The position numbers were made by a program, and so were the translations under genes. A DNA stretch of 64,000 nt, taken from the NCBI GenBank assembly GCA_965198495.1, contig CBDAPL010000001.1:1364001-1428000 (forward strand), in the 5' to 3' direction. This document shows, piece by piece, positions 45,068 through 54,313 of the stretch. Numbering within the stretch: position 1 is the first letter of the stretch; each line of letters starts with the position of its first letter. Origin of the DNA: RH-AL1 sp965198495. Its GTDB lineage: Bacteria > Pseudomonadota > Alphaproteobacteria > Rhizobiales > Beijerinckiaceae. The notes below the pieces were generated by a model. It was not told the DNA's origin, did not search any database, and saw only the letters and a program-made list of their open reading frames with translations.

Positions 45068-45461
45068 CTGTGGGGCTCGTTTCCGGGCGCGGCGACGGTG
45101 ATGGTCATCATGGCGGAGGCCTATGGCGCCGACATTCGCCTCGTCGCCTTCACGCAGTACCTCAGGGTCGTCATGGTCGCCCTGGTCGCCTCCGCCGTCG
45201 CAAGGATCTGGGCGCCGGGCGCCGCGCAGGCGTCGACGCACTGGCTCGGCCCTGTCGCGGTCGTGCCTTTCATGGAGACGCTCGCCGTCGCGGCGGTCGC
45301 CGGCCTGATCGGGGGACGCCTGCGCCTTCCCGCCGGAGCAGGTGGCGCGTTTCGTCCTCGTGCTCGTCGTCGGGCCGAGCCTCGCGCGCTTCATCGCCAC
45401 CAGGATAGCGCCCGAGGATGGGATGCGAGCCTCGTCGGCGGCAGGTCTCGATCTTGGATGA
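45068..45461 (+). pseudogene. AbrB-family membrane protein remnant
   Basis: A fragment of an AbrB/AidB-regulator-like membrane protein (COG3180): FPGAATVMVIMAEAYGADIR, LVAFTQYLRVVMVALVASAV, ARIWAPGAAQ, then PVAVVPFMETLAVAAVAGLI. After a frame change near 45325 it continues as QVARFVLVLVVGPSLARFIA and stops at 45461. The intact family has about 350 residues; here only about 130 remain, with no start and a frameshift. It sits between repeat elements and trpB. Confidence 0.7.
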
Positions 45462-45484
45462 GACCGCTCGGATCGCCAACCAGC

Positions 45485-46744
45485 CTAGGTCATGTCGCCG
45501 ATCGCTTCGCCCGACGTGTGCGCGGCGACCTGCGCGAGGTCCTTGTCGCCGCGGCCGGAGATGTTGACGACCATCAGATGGTCGCGCGGGCGGTCCTGCG
45601 CGACGTCAAAGACGCGGGCGAGCGCGTGGGCCGGCTCCAGCGCGGGGATGATGCCCTCGAGCCTGGCGCAGCGGTGGAACGCCTCCAGCGCCTCGTCGTC
45701 GGTCGCCGACAGGTAGGTCACGCGGCCGGTGTCGCGCAGCCAGGAATGCTCCGGCCCGATGCCGGGATAGTCGAGACCGGCGGAGATCGAATGCCCTTCC
45801 TCGATCTGCCCGTGCGCGTCCATCAGAAGGTAGGTGCGGTTGCCGTGCAGCACGCCGGGCTTGCCGCCGGCCAGCGAGGCCGCGTGCTTCTTGTCGAGGC
45901 CGAAGCCGGCGGCCTCGACACCGAAGATCTCGACCGAAGGATCGTCGAGGAAGGGGTGGAAGATGCCGATCGCGTTGGAGCCGCCACCGATGCAGGCGAA
46001 CACCGAGTCGGGGAGCCGGCCTTCCGCCGCCTGCATTTGCCGTTTCGTCTCCTCGCCGATGACGCATTGAAAGTCGCGCACCATCGCTGGATAGGGGTGC
46101 GGGCCGGCGGCGGTGCCGATGCAGTAGAACGTGTCGTGGACGTTGGCGACCCAGTCGCGCAGCGCCTCGTTCATCGCGTCCTTCAGCGTCCGCGCGCCGG
46201 ACTGCACCGCGACGACCTTGGCGCCGAGCATGTTCATGCGATAGACGTTGGGCTTCTGGCGCTCGACGTCGACGGCGCCCATGAAGACGATGCATTCGAG
46301 GCCGAAGCGCGCGCAGGCCGTCGCGGTGGCGACGCCGTGCTGACCGGCGCCGGTCTCGGCGATGATGCGCTTCTTGCCCATGCGGCGGGCGAGCAGGATC
46401 TGGCCCAGAACGTTGTTGATCTTGTGCGCGCCGGTGTGGTTCAGCTCCTCGCGCTTGAAATAGATCTTGGCGCCACCCGACCCGCCGGCGGCGGCGGCTT
46501 GCTCGCGCAGGTGCTCGGTCAGCCGCTCGGCGAAATAGAGCGGGCTCGGACGGCCGACGTAATGGGTCAGCAGGCCGTCGAACTCGGCCTTGAAGCTCGG
46601 GTCGGTCTTGGCCGCCTCGTAATGGCGTTCGAGGTCGAGGATCAGCGGCATCAAAGTCTCGGCGACGAAGCGGCCGCCGAACAGGCCGAAACGGCCGCGT
46701 TCGTCGGGGCCGAGCCGAAAGGAATTTGGAACGCTGATCGTCAC
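45485..46744 (-). CDS. trpB: Tryptophan synthase beta subunit
   Basis: 419 residues. FGGRFVAETLMPLILDLE, the PLP-lysine motif ELNHTGAHKINNVLGQ, ETGAGQHGVATATACA, FGVEAAGFG and the phosphate loop CIGGGSNAIG are all canonical. It condenses indole with serine to tryptophan in complex with TrpA. It is co-oriented with trpF and lapA upstream. trpA, which normally follows directly, is absent: 3' of trpB lies the pseudogene/repeat scar. Confidence 0.97.
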   Translation of the reverse strand: MTISVPNSFRLGPDERGRFGLFGGRFVAETLMPLILDLERHYEAAKTDPSFKAEFDGLLTHYVGRPSPLYFAERLTEHLREQAAAAGGSGGAKIYFKREELNHTGAHKINNVLGQILLARRMGKKRIIAETGAGQHGVATATACARFGLECIVFMGAVDVERQKPNVYRMNMLGAKVVAVQSGARTLKDAMNEALRDWVANVHDTFYCIGTAAGPHPYPAMVRDFQCVIGEETKRQMQAAEGRLPDSVFACIGGGSNAIGIFHPFLDDPSVEIFGVEAAGFGLDKKHAASLAGGKPGVLHGNRTYLLMDAHGQIEEGHSISAGLDYPGIGPEHSWLRDTGRVTYLSATDDEALEAFHRCARLEGIIPALEPAHALARVFDVAQDRPRDHLMVVNISGRGDKDLAQVAAHTSGEAIGDMT

Positions 46745-46798
46745 GGGAACGGGCCTTCTATAGTAAAATATGGAAACGACAGACGGAGCACGGAAGCA

Positions 46799-47488
46799 CT
46801 AGCCCATCGCCGGCATCGCTCCAAGCGCGACCGGCGCGAGCATTGACGCAGCCCGCCTCGCCTCCGCGATGAAGGCCGCGATCTTGGCGACGTCTTTCAC
46901 GCCGGGCGCGGATTCGACGCCAGAGGAGACGTCGAGGCCGGGCGCGCCGGTCTCGGAGAGGGCGCGCGCGACAGTCTCGCTTGTAAGGCCACCGGCGAGG
47001 AGCCAGGGCTTGCGCGTCTTGACGCCGCGAAGGAGCGTCCAATCGAAGGCCTCGCCGTTCCCGCCCGGCCGGTCGGCGCCGCCTGGAGGTCGCGCATCGA
47101 AGAGCAGGTGATCGGCGACGGCGTCGAAGGGTGCGACCCGCGCCAGATCCGCGGCCTCGGCGATGGCGATGGAACGAACGACCGGTAGACCGAACGCCAC
47201 GCGCACCGCGCGGACCCGCGCCGGCGTCTCCGATCCATGCAGCTGGAGCAGATCCGGTCTCAGCGCCGCGACGATCGCGGCGAGCGTCGCATCATCCGCA
47301 TCGACCGTGAGCGCCACCTTGCGTGCCCGACCGGCCACGCGGGCCCCGAGCGCTCGCGCGGCGTCAAGGCCGACATGCCGTGGGCTGCGCGCGAAGAACA
47401 CGAAGCCGACCATGTCGGCGCGAGCCTCGAGCGCCGCCTCAAGCGAAACCGGCTCGGACAAGCCGCAGATTTTGACGATTGCAGGCAT
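46799..47488 (-). CDS. trpF: Phosphoribosylanthranilate isomerase
   Basis: 229 residues. KICGLSEP at the N-terminus carries the catalytic Cys; MVGFVFFARSPRHVG, LLQLHGSETPARV, LFDARPPGG and LAGGLTSETVARAL are family motifs. It catalyses the Amadori rearrangement of phosphoribosylanthranilate in tryptophan synthesis. It is followed 54 bases later by trpB on the same strand and preceded by lapA and ihfB, the conserved alphaproteobacterial order. Confidence 0.95.
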   Translation of the reverse strand: MPAIVKICGLSEPVSLEAALEARADMVGFVFFARSPRHVGLDAARALGARVAGRARKVALTVDADDATLAAIVAALRPDLLQLHGSETPARVRAVRVAFGLPVVRSIAIAEAADLARVAPFDAVADHLLFDARPPGGADRPGGNGEAFDWTLLRGVKTRKPWLLAGGLTSETVARALSETGAPGLDVSSGVESAPGVKDVAKIAAFIAEARRAASMLAPVALGAMPAMG

Positions 47489-47518
47489 TGTTTCGCGGGC
47501 TGGAGGGCTGGCGCGGCC

Positions 47519-47887
47519 TCAGGCGTAGGTGCCGCCGGTGAGCGCCCTGCTCGTCGAGGGCGCGGTGGACGCCGGCACCACGACGGGGGGCAGGTCGCGC
47601 AGGCGCCGGGCTTCTTCGCGCCAGCGTTCGGCATCCTCGCGCGCGTCTCGCGCCTTGCGACGGTTCTTGCCCTGCGTGAACCATGTCGCGATCCCGCCGA
47701 CGACGACGCCGACGATCAGAGCGAGGAACAGGAGGATGAAGAGCGGCGCCGTGACCAGCGCGCCTGAGGCCGCAGGGTCGGAGAACGGGTCGAACGATAC
47801 CGATGTGACGTGACGGTTGGCGATCGCGAAGGCCAGGATGACGATCGCGATCGGAACAAGGATCAGAAGTTTGAGGAATTTGACCAC
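47519..47887 (-). CDS. lapA: LapA family (DUF1049) membrane protein
   Basis: 122 residues. Two membrane helices (LLILVPIAIVILAFAIANR, and APLFILLFLALIVGVVVGGI) followed by a basic coiled tail (KNRRKARDAREDAERWREEARRL) and a Pro-rich end. LapA-like proteins help regulate LPS synthesis with LapB. It lies between ihfB and trpF on the same strand. Confidence 0.85.
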   Translation of the reverse strand: MVKFLKLLILVPIAIVILAFAIANRHVTSVSFDPFSDPAASGALVTAPLFILLFLALIVGVVVGGIATWFTQGKNRRKARDAREDAERWREEARRLRDLPPVVVPASTAPSTSRALTGGTYA

Positions 47888-47955
47888 GTGCTACTCCAAT
47901 CGTCCCCGGCGAACCCGACCGGATGGCCGGAACGAGGTCTCAGCTCAGCGAGATC

Positions 47956-48246
47956 TCAGCTCAGGTAGCCGTCGTTCAGCCGCTCGCGCATTTCCTTGCC
48001 CGTCTTGAAGAAAGGCACGGCCTTTTCCTCGACATCGACGTGAACGCCGGTGCGTGGGTTGCGGCCGACCCTGGCGTCACGGCGCTTGACGGAAAACGCG
48101 CCAAAGCCGCGCAGTTCCACCCGATCGCCGCGCGACAGCGCTTTGGTGATCTCGTTGAGGATAGCGTTCACGATCTTCTCGACGTCACGCAGATAAAGGT
48201 GCGGATTGCGGTCGGCGATACGCTGGACCAGCTCCGACTTGATCAT
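47956..48246 (-). CDS. ihfB: Integration host factor subunit beta
   Basis: 96 residues from ATG at 48246 (AGGA seven bases upstream; the TTG at 48252 is a less likely start). MIKSELVQRIADRNPHL, VELRGFGAFSVKRRDARVGRNPRTG is the DNA-bending arm with the Pro that intercalates. IHF bends DNA at specific sites for replication, recombination and transcription. It stands between sppA and lapA, the usual order. Confidence 0.95.
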   Translation of the reverse strand: MIKSELVQRIADRNPHLYLRDVEKIVNAILNEITKALSRGDRVELRGFGAFSVKRRDARVGRNPRTGVHVDVEEKAVPFFKTGKEMRERLNDGYLS

Positions 48247-48307
48247 CGACAAATCCTGACGTGCAATGGAAACGCGAAACCCGAGCGGAAATACAGGATC
48301 CTACGGC

Positions 48308-49279
48308 TCAAATTCCGGCCGGAATTTGCCAAATCGCCAGCAGACCGTCAAGCGATTGCGCCTCGGCTAAACGGGCCGTCTGCTCTATCGCGCCGGCGAC
48401 CGCCGCAAGGCCGAGCGCGCGAGCGATCGCCGCTGTCGCACCGAAAAGGCCGAGACCGCCGAACCCGCTCTCCTTCTTCCAGTCGAGCACCGGTAGGCTC
48501 TTGCTGACGCCACGCGCCTTTTCGAGATAGGTGATCGCGTCGCGCTCCTCGCCGAGCGCGTCGACGAGATGCAGGCCGACACCCTGGCCGCCGGTGAAGA
48601 CGCGCCCGTCATCGACGGCGGCGAGCTGGTCGTCGTTCATGTTGCGTCGCGTCTTCACAAGGCCCTTGAACCAGCCGTAGCTGTCGACCACCAAGGCGTC
48701 GATCGCCGCCTTGGCCGCTGGGGTCGTCGGCTCGAAGCCGTTCGGCGAGGCCTTCAGAGGCGCCGACTTGATCGTCTCGACCTTGACACCGATCTTGTCG
48801 AGCGCGCCGGCGACGTTGGGAAACTGGAACAGCACGCCGATCGAGCCGACGAGCGACGTGGTCTGCGCCATGATGTGGTCGGTGCCGATGGCGGCGATGT
48901 AGGCGCCCGATGCCGCGAGGCCGCGCACGACCGCGACCGTCGGCTTCTTCGCCGAGAGGCGACGCAAGGCCTCGTAGAGCCGCTCGGAGCCCGACGTCGT
49001 CCCGCCGGGACTGTCGATCTCGACCAGCACCGCCGACGCCTTCGACTTGGTGATGTCGTCGACGAGTTCGATCGTCTCGCGGTCGCCGACGATAAGGCCG
49101 GTGATCGACAGCCGCGCAATGTGCGGGACGAGCGAGCCGGCGCCACCGCGCGTGCCGAGCAGGCGCCAGCCGAGCGCGATGATCGCCAGCGCGATGGCGA
49201 CGAAAGCGAGCACGCGCCACAGCGAAAGCCGGCGCTGCAGCCGGCGACGGTCGACGAGCTGATCGGCGGTGTAGGACAT
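48308..49279 (-). CDS. sppA: Signal peptide peptidase SppA (short form)
   Basis: 323 residues. An N-terminal membrane helix (about 20-42) precedes the S49 protease domain: VLVEIDSPGGTTSGSERLYEAL, VRGLAASGAYIAAIGTDHI (nucleophile Ser in the AASGAY motif), SLVGSIGVLFQF, and KVETIKSAPLKASPNGF (Lys of the Ser-Lys dyad). It degrades cleaved signal peptides at the inner membrane. It precedes ihfB on the same strand. Confidence 0.93.
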   Translation of the reverse strand: MSYTADQLVDRRRLQRRLSLWRVLAFVAIALAIIALGWRLLGTRGGAGSLVPHIARLSITGLIVGDRETIELVDDITKSKASAVLVEIDSPGGTTSGSERLYEALRRLSAKKPTVAVVRGLAASGAYIAAIGTDHIMAQTTSLVGSIGVLFQFPNVAGALDKIGVKVETIKSAPLKASPNGFEPTTPAAKAAIDALVVDSYGWFKGLVKTRRNMNDDQLAAVDDGRVFTGGQGVGLHLVDALGEERDAITYLEKARGVSKSLPVLDWKKESGFGGLGLFGATAAIARALGLAAVAGAIEQTARLAEAQSLDGLLAIWQIPAGI

Positions 49280-49443
49280 GGAGGCGGATCCTCAGGTTTG
49301 GCCGGACCGTAGGGCGCACGCGATTGGGGTGCAAGCGCGGCTCCCGGCTTCCGCGATGTGCCGCCGCGCGTAGGTTAAGGCGGCCGCGAACCGTTGCGTT
49401 CGGGCAGGACGTCCGCGACGCGCGCTGCCACGCCGAGGAGCTT

Positions 49444-49530
49444 ATGATGCCCATGATGTCCTACGCCAGGCTCATCCTCGTCGTCGCGTTCCTGGCGGCC
49501 GCGTTCTTCATCGTCGTCAACTTGAAGTAA
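49444..49530 (+). CDS. Tiny single-pass membrane peptide
   Basis: 28 residues: MMPMMSYARLILVVAFLAAA then FFIVVNLK. Preceded by a strong GAGGAG four bases before the ATG. One hydrophobic helix spans almost the whole peptide with a basic end. Its 3' end overlaps the Hsp70-like gene stop by 14 bases on the opposite strand. No family known to me; similar tiny membrane peptides often modulate partner proteins. It could also be a chance frame, but the RBS supports translation. Confidence 0.55.
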   Translation: MMPMMSYARLILVVAFLAAAFFIVVNLK

Positions 49531-50788
49531 GGACGCGATCCGCCGCCAGCAGCGCCAGCCCCGAGGCGACGGATTGGAACGCGTCGCCCTGGTGGATGCG
49601 GTCGGCGGGGAAGCGGCGCTCGAAGAGGCGGCGCACGGCCGGCACATACGAGGTGCCGCCTGTGATGAAGACCGCGTCGATCCCGCCCTCGTCGAGACCG
49701 GCCCGCGCCAGCGCCTCGTCCACCGCCGTGTCGATCCTGGCCAGATCCTCGGCGATCCAGCCCTCGAAGTCGGCGCGGGTGACCTCGGCCTCGATGGCGA
49801 CGCCGTAGCCGGTGAAACGCAGGCTTGCCCGCGTTTCGCGCGAAAGCGCCGCCTTGAGGTCACCGATCGCGCGGTAGAGCGCGAAGCCCATGTCCATCTC
49901 GACGATGGTGATCAGCGCCTCCAGTTCGTCGCCGCGCGAACTCGCCTCCGCGAGCTTGCGTAGATCGGCGAGGATGGTGCCCGATTTCAGCCAGGAGAGC
50001 TGGTGCCATTGCGAGAAGGACGCGTGGATGTAGGCCGGGATCGGCAGGTCCTTGTCGAACGACCGGTAGGTCGCGCCCTTGCCCAGGCGCGGCGCCACGA
50101 CATGGTCGACGATGCGGTAGTCGAAGGTGTCGCCGGCGATGCCGACGCCGGAATGGGCCAGCGGCACGGCCTTCAGGCGGCCATCCTCGCGGGTGAAGCG
50201 CAGTACGGAGAAGTCGCTGGTGCCGCCACCGAAATCGGCGACCAGCACCGTCTCGTCGCGCCTGAGATCGCGCGCGTACCAGTAGGCGGCGCCCAGCGGC
50301 TCGTAGGCGAAGGCGACGCCGGGCATGCCGGCGTCGGTGAAGGCGCTGGTGAGCCGCGAGACGGCGAGCGCCTCGTCGGCATTGGCGCCGGCGAAGACCA
50401 CCGGGCGGCCCGCCGTCACCGGTAGGGGACCGGCCAGGTCCTGTCCCTCGGTCAGGTCGCGCAGGAAGGTCGAGACCAGCGCCTCGATGCTGAAGCGCTT
50501 GCCGTAGAGCCGCGTCTCGGTGAAGGCGCGGCTGGCGAGATGCGTCTTCAGCGACTGGATGAAGCGCTGATCGCCCACCGGCTTGGCGGCGCGGGCGATC
50601 GCGTCGGGTCCAGCGACGTGCGCGACCTCCCGCCCTTCGCGCCAGAAGGTGAGCGCGGTGCGAAAGGTCGCCGTCGGCCCATCCTGTGAGGCGAACACGC
50701 GGCTCTCGACGCGCCCGTCGTCGGTGGCGAGCGCGATAACGCTGTTGGTCGTGCCGAAGTCGATGCCGACAGCGGTGATCGCGGCCAT
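49517..50788 (-). CDS. Hsp70-family protein (YegD-like)
   Basis: 423 residues, from ATG at 50788 (a longer frame to 50944 adds no Hsp70 sequence). ATPase motifs GIDFGTTNSVIALA (phosphate 1), LVADFGGGTSDFSVLRF (phosphate 2) and FITGGTSYVPAVRRLFERRFP are present, but the protein ends after the ATPase domain with no substrate-binding domain. This matches E. coli YegD (450 residues). Role unknown. Confidence 0.9.
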   Translation of the reverse strand: MAAITAVGIDFGTTNSVIALATDDGRVESRVFASQDGPTATFRTALTFWREGREVAHVAGPDAIARAAKPVGDQRFIQSLKTHLASRAFTETRLYGKRFSIEALVSTFLRDLTEGQDLAGPLPVTAGRPVVFAGANADEALAVSRLTSAFTDAGMPGVAFAYEPLGAAYWYARDLRRDETVLVADFGGGTSDFSVLRFTREDGRLKAVPLAHSGVGIAGDTFDYRIVDHVVAPRLGKGATYRSFDKDLPIPAYIHASFSQWHQLSWLKSGTILADLRKLAEASSRGDELEALITIVEMDMGFALYRAIGDLKAALSRETRASLRFTGYGVAIEAEVTRADFEGWIAEDLARIDTAVDEALARAGLDEGGIDAVFITGGTSYVPAVRRLFERRFPADRIHQGDAFQSVASGLALLAADRVLTSS

Positions 50789-50964
50789 GGAACGGTCTCG
50801 AGGCGATAGGGTGTCCGCGACGCGGGCGAAGGGGTGCCGGCATACACCGGCGCGCTCTTCGAGGCCAAGCCCGGCGATCACGCGTTCCGCCAAAAGAATC
50901 ATCGCCGGACGCGTTTGCGCGGCGTAGTTTCGAGCGTCGCGCATCGGTTCGAAGGAAGTCTGTC

Positions 50965-51087
50965 ATGGCCAAGGGTCAAGTACGCGGAAACAAGGAAGCC
51001 AAGAAGCCGAAGAAGGAGAAGCCGAAGACGATCGCGGCCGCGCCGCCGACCGTGAAGATCGGGACAGGCGCGGACAAGAAGAAGTAG
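50965..51087 (+). CDS. Small Lys-rich protein (40 aa)
   Basis: 40 residues: MAKGQVRGNKEAKKPKKEKP followed by KTIAAAPPTVKIGTGADKKK. GAAGGAA sits ten bases before the ATG. It has almost no hydrophobic residues and is basic. Similar short Lys-rich proteins beginning MAKGQ-RSNKE occur in many proteobacteria, so this is likely a real gene of unknown function. It is too short for most ORF thresholds. Confidence 0.75.
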   Translation: MAKGQVRGNKEAKKPKKEKPKTIAAAPPTVKIGTGADKKK

Positions 51088-51129
51088 TTTCGCGCCGCTG
51101 ATCGGCACGAGCCTTGCTGCGCGTGCGTC

Positions 51130-51762
51130 ATGCGTCTGATCAGTGCAACGCCCTCGCCCTTCGCCCGCAAGGTCCGCGTCGCGCTCGCGGAAAAGGGCAT
51201 CGCCTTCGAGCTGCTGACGGAAGTGCCGTGGAACGACGACACGTCCCTTCCGAAGTATAACCCACTCGAGAAGCTTCCCGTGCTGCTGCCGGATGCCGGC
51301 GAGCCGCTGTTCCAGTCGAGCTACATCCTGGAATGGCTGGAGCGGCGTTATCCTCGGCCGCCCCTGCTGCCGCGCGACGACGACGGCATCCTCGCGCACA
51401 AGCGCCTCGAGGTGATCGCCGACGGGATCTGCGACGCGGTGATCCTCATCCTGTTCGAGCGGATGCGCCCCGAGGGTCAGCGGAGCGAGCCGTGGATCAT
51501 GCGCCAACAGCGCAAGATCGAGGGTGGCGTCGCGTCGCTGGCGAAGAGCGTCGGCGACCGCCGCTTCGCGATCGGCGACACGTTCGGCCTCGCCGACGTC
51601 GCGATCGGCAGCGTGCTCGGCTATCTCGGCGTGCGCTACCCGCAACTCGCATGGCGCGACCTCTACCCGGACCTCTCGATCTATGCCGATGGCCTGTTCG
51701 CGCGCCCGTCCTTCGCCGCGAGCGTGCCGTCCGCGCAGACGATCCGCGATCGCGTGGTCTAA
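51130..51762 (+). CDS. Glutathione S-transferase family protein
   Basis: 210 residues. Thioredoxin-like N-terminus LISATPSPFARKVRVALAEKGI, NPLEKLPVLLPDAGEPLFQSSYILEWLE (GSH-binding VPVL-equivalent LPVL and the SS pair), then an all-helical C-terminal domain with FGLADVAIGSVLGYLGVR. It would conjugate or reduce glutathione adducts. It lies before the DUF485 and acetate-symporter genes on the same strand. Confidence 0.9.
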   Translation: MRLISATPSPFARKVRVALAEKGIAFELLTEVPWNDDTSLPKYNPLEKLPVLLPDAGEPLFQSSYILEWLERRYPRPPLLPRDDDGILAHKRLEVIADGICDAVILILFERMRPEGQRSEPWIMRQQRKIEGGVASLAKSVGDRRFAIGDTFGLADVAIGSVLGYLGVRYPQLAWRDLYPDLSIYADGLFARPSFAASVPSAQTIRDRVV

Positions 51763-51798
51763 CCGGATGGTCCGAATGAAGCCGAGCGAGGTGGTTTG

Positions 51799-52032
51799 AT
51801 GGAACATAGGGTCGAGAACGTCGGTCTGCGCTTCGGCTTCGCCGGGGCGATCGTCGTCGCCTTCGGCGCGCTCCTGGCGCTCGCCGCCTTCGATCCGCAG
51901 GTTCTGGCAAGGCCCGTCTACGGCGCCATCCCGCTTTCCCTCGTCCTGGCGGCCGGGCTCATCCTCTTCGCGATCGCCACAACCGGCGCCTACGTCCTGG
52001 TGGCCAACAGCATGAGCGACAAACGCGAATGA
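51799..52032 (+). CDS. DUF485-type small membrane protein
   Basis: 77 residues from ATG at 51799. Two membrane helices (LRFGFAGAIVVAFGALLALA and AIPLSLVLAAGLILFAIATT) and a short charged tail. Small proteins of this type precede acetate/solute permeases of the ActP family. Its stop overlaps the start of the following symporter gene by four bases, so they form an operon; it may stabilise the symporter. Confidence 0.82.
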   Translation: MEHRVENVGLRFGFAGAIVVAFGALLALAAFDPQVLARPVYGAIPLSLVLAAGLILFAIATTGAYVLVANSMSDKRE

Positions 52033-53594
52033 CGATCCTGATCCCGCCGCTGCTCGTCCTCGCGCCCGAGACCCCCACCCGCTCCAGCGTGGATCCGCTC
52101 GCGATCGGCCTGTTCCTGTCGTTTGTCGCGATCACGCTCGTCATCACCTGGCGCGTCGCGCGGCGCACCAAGACACGCGCCGCCTTCTATACGGCCGGCG
52201 GCGAGATCACCGCGTTCCAGAACGGCCTCGCCATGGCCGGCGACTACCTCTCCGCGGCGGCCTTTCTCGGACTGACGGCAATCATCACGACGAGCGGATT
52301 CGACGGGATGATCTACGCGATCGGCTTCCTCTTCGGCTGGCCGATCCTGCTGTTCCTGGTCGCCGAGCCCTTGCGCGCGCTCGGCAGCTACACGTTCGCC
52401 GACGTGCTGGCGCTGCGTCTCGCGGAGCGGCCGATGCGCATCATGGCGGCGGTCAATTCGCTGGTCGTCATCACGCTCTACCTCATCGGCCAGATGGTCG
52501 GCGCGGGCCAGTTGATCGAGCTGCTCTTCGGCCTCGACTACGCGATCGCCATCGCGATCGTCGGCGTGCTGATGATCGTCTACGTGACCTTCGGCGGCAT
52601 GGCGGCGACGACCTGGGTGCAGATCATCAAGGCCGGCATGTTCCTCGTCGGCGCCTTCGTGCTGGCGGTGCTGTTGCTGCGCCGGTTCGATTTCGATCCG
52701 TCGGCGATCATCACCAAGGCGGTCGCCGTTCATCCCAAGCACGCGGCGATCCTCGTCTCGGCCGGTCTCGCCAAGGACCCGATCTCCTGGTTCTCGCTCG
52801 GCATGGGGCTGATGTTCGGCGTCGCCGGCCTGCCGCATATCCTGATGCGCTTCTTCACGGTGAAGGACACGCGAACGGCCCGGCTCTCGACCTTCTACAC
52901 CACGGCCTTCTGCGGCACCTTCTTCCTTCTGGTGATGATCATCGGCTACGGCACGATCGCGGTGGTGCTGCCCGAGCAAGCCTACAAGACGGCGGCCGGC
53001 ACCCTGCGCGGCGGCGGCAACATGGCGGCGATCCATCTCGCCCACGCGGTCGGCGGCGCGCCGATGCTGGGCTTTATCTCGGCGGTCGCTTTCGCGACGA
53101 TCCTCGCGGTCGTCTCGGGTCTCACCCTCGCCGGCGCCTCGGCGATCTCGCATGATCTCTACGGCCGCGTGTTCCGCAACGTCGACGAGCGCAAGGAAAT
53201 GATCGTCTCGCGCGTCGCGACCGTCGGCATCGGCATCCTCGCCGTCGCGCTCGGGTTGATCTTCCGGAGCCAGAACGTCGCCTACACGGTCGGCCTCGCC
53301 TTCGCGGTCGCCGCCTCCGCCAACTTCCCCGTCCTGCTGCTGGCGATCTACTGGCGCGGGCTGACGACGGCCGGCGCCCTCGCCGGCGGCGTCACCGGCC
53401 TCGTCTCGGCCGTCTCGCTCACGGTCCTCGGCCCGGCGATCTGGGTGAAGGTGCTGGGCCATGCCGCACCGATCTTCCCCTACGATCCGCCGGCGATCGT
53501 GACGATCCCGCTGGCGTTCGTCATGGCCTTCGGCGTGTCGCTGGCGACGCGCGAGCGGATGTCGATCGCCAAGCCGCAAGCAGCCCGCGCGTAG
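52029..53594 (+). CDS. actP: Cation/acetate symporter (ActP-like, SSS family)
   Basis: 521 residues, about 13 membrane helices. Sodium:solute symporter motifs: FYTAGGEITAFQNGLAMAGDYLSAAAFLGL, TFGGMAATTWVQIIKAG, VAGLPHILMRFFTVKD, and VSGLTLAGASAISHDLYGRVF. ActP imports acetate and glycolate with Na+ or H+. It is coupled to the DUF485 gene upstream. acs is not adjacent. Confidence 0.9.
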   Translation: MTILIPPLLVLAPETPTRSSVDPLAIGLFLSFVAITLVITWRVARRTKTRAAFYTAGGEITAFQNGLAMAGDYLSAAAFLGLTAIITTSGFDGMIYAIGFLFGWPILLFLVAEPLRALGSYTFADVLALRLAERPMRIMAAVNSLVVITLYLIGQMVGAGQLIELLFGLDYAIAIAIVGVLMIVYVTFGGMAATTWVQIIKAGMFLVGAFVLAVLLLRRFDFDPSAIITKAVAVHPKHAAILVSAGLAKDPISWFSLGMGLMFGVAGLPHILMRFFTVKDTRTARLSTFYTTAFCGTFFLLVMIIGYGTIAVVLPEQAYKTAAGTLRGGGNMAAIHLAHAVGGAPMLGFISAVAFATILAVVSGLTLAGASAISHDLYGRVFRNVDERKEMIVSRVATVGIGILAVALGLIFRSQNVAYTVGLAFAVAASANFPVLLLAIYWRGLTTAGALAGGVTGLVSAVSLTVLGPAIWVKVLGHAAPIFPYDPPAIVTIPLAFVMAFGVSLATRERMSIAKPQAARA

Positions 53595-53692
53595 CCGGTG
53601 ACGCCCTGAGGCCACCAGGCGATCTACCGGCGGGATCGGTGCGGCCCCCATCGGCGTTGCCTACGATGAACAAGGAACACAAGGGTTCGGCT

Positions 53693-54085
53693 ATGAAGGT
53701 GGTGACGGTCACTCTCCTCGCTCTCGCCGCTTCGGCGCTCGCGACGCCCTGCATCGCCGGGGACCCTGCGCTTGCTGGCGGCCGGCTGATCGTCGACGAT
53801 TTCGGCCAGCCCTTCTGCACCGACATCGGCCAGCTTCGCGGCCTGCTTCGCGCGAGCGTCGCGCACGCGCCGCATCCCTACGCGCAATTCACCGGATGTA
53901 CGCCGGTCCCCTACAATTCCAAGGTCGAGGTTCTCGAGGATCTCTCCCCCGCCAGCCGTTACATGCATGTCGTGAAGGCGAGGGTCGCCAACATCTTCGG
54001 CCCGGTCGAGGGCTACACCTACAGCGTCGGCCTCTACCCGCCGGTCCTGCGCGGCCTGCCGCCGCCGCCTTTGCCTTATCAGTAA
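53693..54085 (+). CDS. Secreted hypothetical protein
   Basis: 130 residues from ATG at 53693 (a longer frame from 53639 lacks a leader). Signal peptide MKVVTVTLLALAASALATPC followed by mature GDPALAGGRLIVDDFGQPFC; three Cys (one in the signal region) and a Pro-rich end (LRGLPPPPLPYQ). No family was recognised. It stands between actP and glk. Confidence 0.65.
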   Translation: MKVVTVTLLALAASALATPCIAGDPALAGGRLIVDDFGQPFCTDIGQLRGLLRASVAHAPHPYAQFTGCTPVPYNSKVEVLEDLSPASRYMHVVKARVANIFGPVEGYTYSVGLYPPVLRGLPPPPLPYQ

Positions 54086-54313
54086 ACCGACTGGGACATG
54101 ACATCGTCGCGAGGAAGAGAGGCCATCCTGGCTTGCCGTGGGATGAGCCTGGCTTCCCAGCCCTTTGCGGGCGCGCGGCGGAAACGGCGATGGCTTCGCT
54201 TTTGCGACCGTCTCAAGCGCGATGGCGATCCCCTGTCCGTTCCTATAGCGCGGAGGTCGACGACCTCGCTGCTCTTTAAGACTGATGCACGATCGCGTCG
54301 GGAGGTCAGCGCC

